From the NCBI GenBank assembly GCA_000389735.1, contig APJY01000003.1, positions 1 through 64,000 of the forward strand: a DNA stretch of 64,000 bases, in the 5' to 3' direction. Of this stretch, positions 57,037 to 64,000 are shown piece after piece; position 1 is the first letter of the stretch, and each line of letters starts with the position of its first letter. The notes beneath the pieces are model-generated. The model saw nothing but the letters and a program-made list of their open reading frames with translations. It was not told the DNA's origin and made no database searches. The position numbers and the translations under genes are program-made. This DNA comes from Sulfolobales archaeon Acd1 (GTDB taxonomy: Archaea > Thermoproteota > Thermoprotei_A > Sulfolobales > Sulfolobaceae).

Positions 57037-59865
57037 ATGAGCTCCCAGTTCGCCGATTGGCTCAACGAGGTAGCGAGGAAGTGGCAGGAAGCGTGGGAGA
57101 AGGCAGGGGCGTTTAAGGCTGATCCCAAGGACGGCAGGAGGAAGCTCTTCGTCACCGCCGCCTTCCCCTACACCAACCAGCCCCTCGACTTCTATTACGC
57201 CAGGCTCTTCGTCACGGCGGACGTTTACTCCAGGCTAGCTAGGGCTCAGGGCTACAACGTACTCTTCCCCTTCGCGTTCCAATACACGGGGACCCCCATA
57301 ATCTCGGTGGCCAACGCCATAATGAGGGGGGACAGCGAGGTGATCGAGAGGCTGGAGAAGCAGTACGACGTCAGCCCCGAAGAGGTCAAAAGGCTCTCCG
57401 ACCCCCTTGAAATGGCGAGGTACTTCCACGCCAGGATCAAGGAGGCCGTTAAGGCCCTGGGCCTGAGCGTTGATTGGAGGAGGGAGTTCACCACCGTTGA
57501 CCCCACCTTCGAGAGGTTCGTCCAGTGGCAGTACAGGAGGCTCAGGGAGAAAGGGCTTCTGAAGCAGGAGGACGCCCCCGTGGCCTACTGCCCGGTGGAC
57601 AACTTCCCCGTGGGGATGCACGACACCAAGGGCGACGTGGAGCCGGAGATATCGGACTTCGACGCGGTCCACTTCGATTCCTCGGACTTCTCCTTCCTCG
57701 CCGCCTTCCCACGGCCAGAGACCATCTTCGGGACGGTGGCGATAATGCTCAACCCTGAAGCTGAGTACGTCCTGGTCGAGCTGGGCAACAGGAAGGCCGT
57801 GATGTCCAAGGAGGCCTACGAGAGGCTGAAGTATCAGAGGGACATGAAGGTCTTGAGGAGCCTAAAGGGCAAGGAGCTCGAGGGACTGACGGCCTTCAAC
57901 CCCCTGACCGGAGCTCAGGTCCCCGTCGTAACCTCGAGGTACGTGTCCCCCAAACAGGGGACCGGGGTAGTAGGCGCTGTTCCCGCACACGAGCCGGAGC
58001 ACTTCCTAGCTCTTGCCGAGCTGGGGAGGGAGTTCGAGCTCATCCCCGTCATCAAGACTGAAGGACTGGAGGAGATCCCAGCCCCTCAAGTGATAGACCT
58101 CGCCCAGACCTCCAACCCGCAGGAGCTGAAGGACTACGTAGACACCCTGTACAACCTCGAGTACCACAAGGGATACGTGAGGGAGGACGTCGTGGACAGG
58201 GTCAGGGACTTCCTGAAGCCCATCGTGAAGGAGATGATCGCCGGCAAACCCGTGAGGGAGGCGAGGAAGGCGGTGGTGGGGATCCTGAAGAACCTGGGGG
58301 TCCACGAGACGTTCTACCACATAACCAACGGCCCAGTTTATTGCAGGTGCGGAGCGGAGACGGTGGTAAAGGTCGTCAAGGGCCAGTGGTTCGTTGACTA
58401 CTCCAACCCCATGTGGAAGGCCACCGCACTCAAGGCCGTGGGGAGGATGAAGGTGGTTCCCGAGGAGATGAAGAAGTCCCTGGAGAGGTACGTCTTCGAG
58501 GCCAAGCCCAGGGCCATAACGAGGACCAGGGGGCTGGGTGCGAGGCTCCCCTGGGACGACAGGCAGATCATCGACCAGCTGAGCGACTCCACCATATACA
58601 TGGCCTTCTACACGATCGCTCACAGGCTGAGGGTACCTCCCTCCGCCCTCAACGACGCCTTCTGGGACTACGTCATGCTGGGCGAGGGGGACCTGAACGA
58701 GGTCGGCTCGAGCACCGGGCTCAGTAAGGAGGAGCTGATGTCCTTGAGGGAGGAGGTCGCTTACTGGTACCCGCTGGACTTCAGGTTCGCGGGGAGGCAC
58801 CTGATAAGGAGCCACATCCCCTTCATGGTCTACCACCACGCGGTCCTCTTCGGGACCGACATGGTTCCTAAGGGAGTCGTGCTGGTCGGCTACGTGAGGC
58901 CCTCGAGGCAGAGGAAGGACGTGAGCTTGGAGAGGGCCATAAGGTTCTACGGGAGTGACGCCGTCAGGTTGGCCTTGCTTTACACCAACGACGTGGCCGG
59001 CGACCTGGAGTTCGACGTTTCCACCGCGAAGAAGCTCGGGGAGACCCTCAGGAGGATTCACGACTTCGTCTCCTACCTACTGAGCCTCAAGGGGACGGAA
59101 CAGGTCAGGAGGGCGGACAGGTGGCTCAGCTCCTACATGAACCAGCTCGTCGACGAGGTGATATCGAACTACAACGCCTTCAGGTTCAAGCCGATTATGG
59201 ACAAACTCCTCTTCGAGGTGCCGGACAAGCTCAGGGACTACCTGGCCCTAGTCGACTACCCGAACGTGGCCCTCCTCAGGAAGGTCATCACCGCGTGGAT
59301 CAGGCTCCTGGCGCCCTTAGCCCCTCACGTGGCGGAGGAGACATGGCACCTCTTCAATGAGTCCTTCGTGTCGCTCGAGCCCTTGCCGGACCCGAACGAC
59401 TTCGAGTTCGACAGGAGGGCCTTCGCCGAGCTCGAGTACGTGAACTACCTTATTGACGTTATAGAGGACCTGAAGGGAGGCGTTCAGGAACAGCCGGAGA
59501 GGATAATCCTGTTCGTCAGCACTGACGAGAGGAAGGTCAGGGCAGTCAGGGACAGCGTTAAGGCGATTCTGGAGAGGAGGACGTTGAGGGACCTGATAAC
59601 CGGAAGGGAGGAGGAGGCGGAGCTCTACAGGAGGGCCTACGAGGTCGCCTCCAGGTTACCCGACTCCCTGAAGAGGCTAATCAACGAGGTGGAGTTCAAC
59701 GAGGCGGAGGTCATCGCCAATTACGCCGAGCTCATCATAAAGAGGCTGGGTCTGGAGGAGGTGAAGATCTACGACGCGGACGACCCAGCCACGCCGAACC
59801 TGAAGGGTAAGAAGGACGTCGCCATGCCATACGCCCCAGGGATATTCCTGGTCCTCCCGAAGTAG
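57037..59865 (+). CDS. leuS: Leucyl-tRNA synthetase paralogue with degenerate HIGH and KMSKS motifs
   Basis: 942 residues with the whole LeuRS layout: Rossmann halves, the CP1 editing domain (~220-400), the anticodon-binding domain and the C-terminal domain. The HIGH signature is replaced by D-F-Y-Y at residues 51-54 (in PYTNQPLDFYYARLF), and the KMSKS loop reads RPSRQRKDVSLERAI near 622-636. Activation of leucine should therefore be lost. Sulfolobales are known to carry a second, inactive LeuRS (LeuRS-I) beside the functional one; this is very probably that protein. A functional leuS is expected elsewhere in the genome. It begins 33 bp after the aminopeptidase gene. Confidence 0.88.
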   Translation: MSSQFADWLNEVARKWQEAWEKAGAFKADPKDGRRKLFVTAAFPYTNQPLDFYYARLFVTADVYSRLARAQGYNVLFPFAFQYTGTPIISVANAIMRGDSEVIERLEKQYDVSPEEVKRLSDPLEMARYFHARIKEAVKALGLSVDWRREFTTVDPTFERFVQWQYRRLREKGLLKQEDAPVAYCPVDNFPVGMHDTKGDVEPEISDFDAVHFDSSDFSFLAAFPRPETIFGTVAIMLNPEAEYVLVELGNRKAVMSKEAYERLKYQRDMKVLRSLKGKELEGLTAFNPLTGAQVPVVTSRYVSPKQGTGVVGAVPAHEPEHFLALAELGREFELIPVIKTEGLEEIPAPQVIDLAQTSNPQELKDYVDTLYNLEYHKGYVREDVVDRVRDFLKPIVKEMIAGKPVREARKAVVGILKNLGVHETFYHITNGPVYCRCGAETVVKVVKGQWFVDYSNPMWKATALKAVGRMKVVPEEMKKSLERYVFEAKPRAITRTRGLGARLPWDDRQIIDQLSDSTIYMAFYTIAHRLRVPPSALNDAFWDYVMLGEGDLNEVGSSTGLSKEELMSLREEVAYWYPLDFRFAGRHLIRSHIPFMVYHHAVLFGTDMVPKGVVLVGYVRPSRQRKDVSLERAIRFYGSDAVRLALLYTNDVAGDLEFDVSTAKKLGETLRRIHDFVSYLLSLKGTEQVRRADRWLSSYMNQLVDEVISNYNAFRFKPIMDKLLFEVPDKLRDYLALVDYPNVALLRKVITAWIRLLAPLAPHVAEETWHLFNESFVSLEPLPDPNDFEFDRRAFAELEYVNYLIDVIEDLKGGVQEQPERIILFVSTDERKVRAVRDSVKAILERRTLRDLITGREEEAELYRRAYEVASRLPDSLKRLINEVEFNEAEVIANYAELIIKRLGLEEVKIYDADDPATPNLKGKKDVAMPYAPGIFLVLPK

Positions 59866-59977
59866 GGAGGTTTTTCGGGGAACCGTAGGGGGACAAAGAG
59901 GCCTCACAGGGGCCCTTATGGGCACTCGGCCTCCGCGGCTGACTTTACCCTCCCCTTCCCCGCAAATAAGCTTTGCC

Positions 59978-61033
59978 TCAGGGAATCACCTCGGTGCTGT
60001 CCTCGGTGGGGTCGTAGTATAGGTCCTCCTTCCTTATTATCCCTTCGTTTATCAGCTCGTCAATTTCCGGGATACCGGAGAGGACTGCTCTGAGGTACTC
60101 CTTAGTCACCCTGTCCACAGCCTCGAAGGCCTCCTCGCTCCAGTAGCTCTCCATTTGCGCGTAAAGGCACCTCCCTCCGCAGTACTTGAGGAACTCGCAG
60201 GACTTGCACCTCTCAGGGTAGGGGTCTTCCAGGAGCCTGAAGCCCTTGTCCACGTGGCCCAATACCGCCCAACCCTCCCTGACCGCTATGGGGCAGGAGA
60301 GTATCCTCCCGTCCGTGTTCACCGCCACGCTTTCGACTCCCGCCCCGCAGGCCACGCCCCTGAACCCCCCGAAGTAGTGGGCCGAGATCACCCCCAGGAA
60401 GGGGATCACCTTCAGCACCCTCCCCCTCCTCAGCTCGTTGAGGAAGTCCTCGTAGAGCCTCCTTATCCCCGGGAGGTAGCTGGAGTAGGCCCAGCCCTCG
60501 AAGTCCCACTCCTCGCTCCAAACCACGTCCAGCTGCCAGTGGACCTTATCGAAGAGGCCCAGGTCGAGCAAGTGCTTGACCTCGAGGTAGATGTCGGAGT
60601 CGGCGGTTACGGCCATCCTCGCTATCGTCTCGACGCCCAAGGACTTCACGTACTCGGCGGCTTCCAAAGCCCTCCTGTAAACCCCCTTCCCCCTGTGCTT
60701 GTCCGTCACCTCCTCCCTCCCGTCGACGCTTATCAGGGCGACGTTCATCCTCCTCCAGTACCTCTCGGGCAGCAGCCTGTACAGAGTACCGTTGGTCTGG
60801 ATCCCGAACCTCCTGGCCCTTATGTTATCCATCACTTCCATTATGAACTTCGGGTTGGCCAAAGGCTCGCCTCCGTAGAATATCACGGTCGCCTTAGGGT
60901 CGGCCTCTATCAGGGCCTTGAGCTTCTTAACGTCGTACATTACAGCGTAAGGCACGTACTTGGCCGGGAAGGAGCCGCCGCAGTAGTCGCACTTCAGGTT
61001 GCACTTGCCCGTGGTCAGTAAGATCCACAACAA
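59978..61033 (-). CDS. Radical SAM/SPASM-domain protein
   Basis: 351 residues from TTG. The cluster motif CNLKCDYC (C11, C15, C18) opens a radical SAM barrel with [15 protein letters not shown] near 49 and [14 protein letters not shown] near 76. The C-terminal SPASM region has further cysteines ([35 protein letters not shown]) for auxiliary clusters. Such enzymes commonly modify peptides or act as maturases. No obvious precursor peptide gene is adjacent, so the substrate is unknown. Confidence 0.85.
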   Translation of the reverse strand: MLWILLTTGKCNLKCDYCGGSFPAKYVPYAVMYDVKKLKALIEADPKATVIFYGGEPLANPKFIMEVMDNIRARRFGIQTNGTLYRLLPERYWRRMNVALISVDGREEVTDKHRGKGVYRRALEAAEYVKSLGVETIARMAVTADSDIYLEVKHLLDLGLFDKVHWQLDVVWSEEWDFEGWAYSSYLPGIRRLYEDFLNELRRGRVLKVIPFLGVISAHYFGGFRGVACGAGVESVAVNTDGRILSCPIAVREGWAVLGHVDKGFRLLEDPYPERCKSCEFLKYCGGRCLYAQMESYWSEEAFEAVDRVTKEYLRAVLSGIPEIDELINEGIIRKEDLYYDPTEDSTEVIP

Positions 61034-61075
61034 CGCTGGCTGAGAGTTCCCGGAGGGGGGAATTAAGTCAGAGCT

Positions 61076-61753
61076 CTAAATCCTCTTGGCTGTCCTCCTC
61101 AAGGCGTCGTCGTCCCCTAACGTTGAGATGATAACCCCTAGGAAGCCCTGCGACTCCAGACTCGAGAGCTGATCATCAAGCTCGCTCTCCTTAAGGCCGG
61201 GCTGGTTGAGGGACTTGAGCGTCTCCCTGTTCCTCTCGGTCTCCACGAGGAGGTAGGGGATGAGCTTCGCCGCTCGGTCTCTGAGTGACGCCTCGTCCCT
61301 GAAGTTGAGTACCAGGAAGAAGTCAGCCGGGAAGCTCAGCCTCTGCCTCAACTCCTCGAGGCTCTTCCTCATGCTCACCATCATGCCCACCCTGACGTTC
61401 TCGGCGTAGGCCTTAGCGATCTTCACCGCGTCCTCTGAGGCGAGGAACTCCACAGCCCTCCCGAACCTCGGCCTGTCGCCCCTGGTGAAAGCTATCCAGA
61501 AGTCCGTGTACTTCGCCGTCAGGGCCAACGAGGCGACGAAGAGCTCGTTGACGTCGTACAGCCTCTGGTTCACTATTATCGTCTTGTCGGGTTGTTGACC
61601 CCTTATGGTCTCGGCGACCGCCATCGGCAGAACGGCAGGTAGCCCGAGGGCGCTGTGGGGTATGTCGTAGCCGTCGAAGTTGCTGATCTCGCTTATCAGC
61701 CTCGTCAGCTTCTCCCTCTTCGTCTTCGGATGTAGCTCGGCCAGAAGGAGCAC
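61076..61753 (-). CDS. MTHFR-like TIM-barrel protein
   Basis: 225 residues from GTG. FDGYDIPHSALGLPAVLPMA near residue 27, then TIIVNQRLYDVNELFVASLA and FWIAFTRGDRPRFG near 86, resemble the barrel of methylenetetrahydrofolate reductase-type proteins. The protein is shorter than MetF, and the flavin contacts cannot be confirmed by eye. It is divergent from the tRNA thiolase gene, and the function remains open. Confidence 0.5.
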   Translation of the reverse strand: MLLLAELHPKTKREKLTRLISEISNFDGYDIPHSALGLPAVLPMAVAETIRGQQPDKTIIVNQRLYDVNELFVASLALTAKYTDFWIAFTRGDRPRFGRAVEFLASEDAVKIAKAYAENVRVGMMVSMRKSLEELRQRLSFPADFFLVLNFRDEASLRDRAAKLIPYLLVETERNRETLKSLNQPGLKESELDDQLSSLESQGFLGVIISTLGDDDALRRTAKRI

Positions 61754-61804
61754 TTGAGGGTCTCAAGTTTCCAGCTTAAAAGGCGTAGCTCCGAGGTTTC
61801 TCCA

Positions 61805-62764
61805 GTGAAGTGCAGTAAGTGCGACAGAGACGCGGTCATAAGGATACCCTACGCGAACCTCTACCTCTGCAAGGAGCACCTCAACGAGTACCTAGAGGAG
61901 AGGGTCGAGAGGACGATGAGGAAGTACGGAATGCTCAAGGGGGTCAAGAGGATAGCGGTGGCGGTTTCGGGCGGTAAGGACAGCACGTCGTTATTGCATA
62001 TCCTTCACAGGCTCTCCCAGAGGCTCGGCTTCGAGGTGATCGGCGTTACTATAGACTTGGGAATAGATTCGGGGAGGGCCTACTCCAGCAAGAGCGTGGA
62101 GGTCGCGGTCAAGAACTTCGAGGCGTTGAGGGTCCCTTACAGGGTCGTGAGCCTGAAGAGGGAGTACGGGTTCACCGTGGAGGACGCCAAGAGGGGAATA
62201 AGGAGACCCGTCTGCAGCTCCTGCGGCTTGGCTAAGCGATACGTCCTCAGCCAGGTAGCTGAGGAGGAGAAGGCCGACGCTTTAGCTACAGGCCACAACC
62301 TGAACGACATGGCCCAGTTCGTGATGATAGGTTACTACTCGGGCGACGTCGAGAACCTGGCCAGGCTAGAGCCCGTTAGCCCCCCTAAGTTCTACTCCCA
62401 TTACAAGATCAAGCCGTTGTTCCTGACCTACGAGAAGGAGATCATGACGTTCGCGTTGGTTAACGGGATACCCTTCATGATCGAGTCCTGCCCGCTCTCC
62501 TGGAGGGTTGGAGGGACGACGCAGGAGGCCATGAGGAGGAAGCTGGAGGAGTTGGAGGAACAGGTCCCCGGCTTCATGCTGAGGCTGGTGGAGACCTTCG
62601 TCAACAAGGTGAGGGGGCCGTTGGCCGAGAAGTACGTGAGGGAGGAGGAGGTGAGCAAGTGCAAGGTCTGCGGGAGGCCCACCGTTAAGGGCAGGGACAT
62701 ATGTTCCTTCTGTGCGATGAGGCTGAAGCTGGCCAGGTCGCAGGGGGTTAGTAAGGTGAGTTAA
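61805..62764 (+). CDS. tRNA 2-thiolation enzyme, TtuA/Ncs6 (CTU1) type
   Basis: About 319 residues from GTG 61805; the frame opens at 61754, but VKCSKCDRDAVIRI is the normal start. N-terminal and C-terminal zinc ribbons are visible (CSKCD... and CKVCGRPTVKGRDICSFC). The PP-loop SGGKDSTSLL is near residue 53. RRPVCSSCGLAKRYVLSQVA and LATGHNLND contain the conserved cysteine and the metal/tRNA region that can bind a [4Fe-4S] cluster. It adenylates and thiolates U34 or U54 of tRNA, the latter important for thermostability. Confidence 0.9.
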   Translation: MKCSKCDRDAVIRIPYANLYLCKEHLNEYLEERVERTMRKYGMLKGVKRIAVAVSGGKDSTSLLHILHRLSQRLGFEVIGVTIDLGIDSGRAYSSKSVEVAVKNFEALRVPYRVVSLKREYGFTVEDAKRGIRRPVCSSCGLAKRYVLSQVAEEEKADALATGHNLNDMAQFVMIGYYSGDVENLARLEPVSPPKFYSHYKIKPLFLTYEKEIMTFALVNGIPFMIESCPLSWRVGGTTQEAMRRKLEELEEQVPGFMLRLVETFVNKVRGPLAEKYVREEEVSKCKVCGRPTVKGRDICSFCAMRLKLARSQGVSKVS

Positions 62765-62976
62765 TCGAAGGGTAAAACGGAAAAATCCGCTTAGCCCGGA
62801 AATTTTTAGGGTTTTTTGCGTTCGATTTGAAAGTTTATTGAATTTTTCTAACAAGAATAGATATCCAGGATCCCAGTATAAGTGCTTATACTGCTTACTT
62901 AACAATTTTTCCAAAATTCGATAAGGGAATTCGATTAGCGTATCGTTTTAATAACCTCTTTGCAGAGCTTAAACAC
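62765..62976. terminator. T-rich transcript end and promoter of a small gene
   Basis: The T-runs in AAATTTTTAGGGTTTTTTGCG (about 62800-62820) after the thiolase gene fit an archaeal oligo-T terminator. The right end carries TATA-like CGTTTTAATAACC ~27 bases before an ATG at 62977. No other feature was seen. Confidence 0.5.
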
Positions 62977-63120
62977 ATGAGGAGCGGAAAGGACGGAGAA
63001 TATTATTACGTGGAGTTAAGTAAAGATGAAGTAATCAAGCTTAAGGAGATCGTGGAAAAGAAAGCCAAGGAGAGAACTAACGTCCGTAAACCTTCTTATG
63101 AGATCCGATCTCCCAAATGA
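62977..63120 (+). CDS. Possible 47-residue protein convergent with a RelE-like toxin
   Basis: The frame starts at ATG 62977 and ends at TGA 63118-63120. It reads RSGKDGEYYYVELSKDEVIK and then a lysine/glutamate-rich helix. A TATA-like TTTTAATA lies 24-31 bases upstream, as for leaderless genes. Its last 44 bp overlap the 3' end of the convergent toxin gene on the other strand. It could be a small antitoxin-like or unrelated protein; the evidence is limited to the frame and the promoter. Confidence 0.4.
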   Translation: MRSGKDGEYYYVELSKDEVIKLKEIVEKKAKERTNVRKPSYEIRSPK

Positions 63121-63388
63121 ATACTATACAGTTTTTTGAATCCACACTGTAAAGTATCCTTATATCTCCAGTTACTTCTATTGAAAACATTAAGTTGCCG
63201 TGCTTGTCCTTTCCTAGCTTCTCCCTGGAATATTTGAAGGGATTATCTAGCAATAATAAAACCTTATCTAAGATAAGCATTACTAACTTATCACTTGCGA
63301 AACTATCTAAAAGGTAATCGGCCAACTCATCAAGGTTACTTATCCTTTTACTGAACATTATCCTCAATTTCCATTCATTACAAACCAC
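63077..63388 (-). CDS. RelE/ParE-like toxin
   Basis: About 104 residues from GTG 63388; the frame opens at 63430, but a TATA box (GATATATAT, 63412-63420) about 28 bases before the GTG favours the shorter form. KLRIMFSKRISNLDELADYL, NPFKYSREKLGKDKHGNLMF, then IEVTGDIRILYSVDSKNCIV and FIWEIGSHKKVY follow the RelE fold of strands and helices, with basic residues at the end. RelE toxins cleave mRNA on the ribosome. No antitoxin gene precedes it on the same strand. Confidence 0.68.
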   Translation of the reverse strand: MVCNEWKLRIMFSKRISNLDELADYLLDSFASDKLVMLILDKVLLLLDNPFKYSREKLGKDKHGNLMFSIEVTGDIRILYSVDSKNCIVFIWEIGSHKKVYGR

Positions 63389-63544
63389 GCTGGAAGATAT
63401 GGTAAAGAAAGGATATATATGGGGGTGCACGTAGGGAGCCGATCGTCCGTAGCGTACGATTGGTGAAGCCCCTCACTTGAGCCCTGAAACCCGCAAGGGG
63501 ACGCTTCGGTTATAAGCCCGGCCCGATTAAGATTACTTCAGGGT

Positions 63545-64000
63545 TTGAGCGATAGGGAAAGGGTAACGAGGCTTTACTATCCGGACGGGACCCCAGCGGG
63601 AAAAGCCGTTTTCGACGGGTACTCCACCCTAGTATACGACAACGAGGGCAGGTTGCTCTTCGTTGCCGAGGGGCCTTTCCCCCCTAGGCCGAAGAAGGTC
63701 AACTACGACTGGATAGAGAGGGTTCTGGAGAAGGGCTTGGAGGACGGCAGGAAGAGGTTCATCCTCTACGTGGCCAGCAGGTACCTGGTGAATGTCAAGG
63801 GCCTGAGCGAGGAGCAAGCTGTTGAGGCCCTGAAGGAGTTCGCCCAAAGGAAGGGGTCGGGGAGAGTGTACGAGACCTGGCTGAGAAGCGTGGTGAGGGG
63901 GGTGAAGGCCAAGAAGCTCCTGCCCTGGAGCCTGAAAAGGCTTCAGGAGAGGGATAAGGAACTCTACGAGCAGGTCATGAAGGCGATCGAATCTAACTAA
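63545..64000 (+). CDS. priX: PriX-like primase accessory subunit
   Basis: 151 residues from TTG, ending with its own stop at the window edge. The central GRKRFILYVASRYLVNVKGL, then SEEQAVEALKEF and LRSVVRGVKAKKLLPWSLKR, resemble the PriX subunit of the Sulfolobus PriS-PriL-PriX primase, which is related to the PriL C-terminal domain but lacks the Fe-S cluster. PriX supplies a nucleotide-binding site needed for primer initiation. Size and motif order fit; the call rests on remembered family patterns. Confidence 0.62.
   Translation: MSDRERVTRLYYPDGTPAGKAVFDGYSTLVYDNEGRLLFVAEGPFPPRPKKVNYDWIERVLEKGLEDGRKRFILYVASRYLVNVKGLSEEQAVEALKEFAQRKGSGRVYETWLRSVVRGVKAKKLLPWSLKRLQERDKELYEQVMKAIESN

Overview
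The window looks like chromosome of a thermoacidophilic crenarchaeon of the order Sulfolobales. The reasons are an alternative bc1-type respiratory cluster (soxL, soxN, cbsA, cbsB), two thermopsin-family secreted proteases, a sulerythrin-type rubrerythrin, a TRIC-type channel, a PriX-like primase subunit, a second leucyl-tRNA synthetase that has lost its signature motifs, 24-nt CRISPR repeats of the Sulfolobales type, and many genes that start about 25-30 bases after a TATA-like box with no leader. The core genes are GC-rich for this order, so a high-GC genus is likely; I cannot name the species from sequence alone.

Layout. 0-12 kb is accessory: csa3, a broken AbrB/PIN toxin-antitoxin locus, two thermopsins, a HEPN/MNT pair, an MscS-like channel, a PaREP1 protein, an AAA ATPase, and two short CRISPR arrays with closely similar leaders in inverted orientation. 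11.8-14 kb is a rubrerythrin/Fe-S oxidoreductase/DUF3501 operon. 14.4-17.8 kb is a divergent McrB/McrC-like pair beside an intron-containing tRNA-Glu gene. 18-21 kb is core. 21-24 kb is a small mobile-looking island with a ribbon-helix-helix protein, a C/D box sRNA, an Mrr-like endonuclease and tnpB-type hairpins.

24-36.4 kb is the respiratory region. cbsA, cbsB and a molybdopterin oxidoreductase form a minus-strand operon; soxL, soxN and a small ABM-fold gene form a plus-strand operon. Between the two halves lie a decayed surface protein, duplicated PaREP1 genes, a HEPN/MNT pair and an archaeal ATPase. 36.5-38.6 kb is a graveyard: an IS607-type resolvase relic, a tnpB stub, an unknown gene and a P-loop ATPase relic.

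38.6-64 kb is mostly dense GC-rich core: mtnA, a TauE/DUF1634 pair, DUF72, glycogen synthase, two unusual Ser/Thr protein kinases around a Trm10-like methyltransferase, an MFS transporter, a ModE-like regulator, purK, an M1 aminopeptidase, a degenerate leuS paralogue, a radical SAM/SPASM protein, an MTHFR-like protein, a TtuA/Ncs6-type tRNA thiolase, a RelE-like toxin and a PriX-like protein.

The items most worth following are the cbsA-cbsB-molybdoenzyme operon, the cas-less inverted CRISPR pair, the conserved C/D-like RNA element present at two transposon scars, and the 80-nt identical module shared by two overlapping PaREP1 genes.
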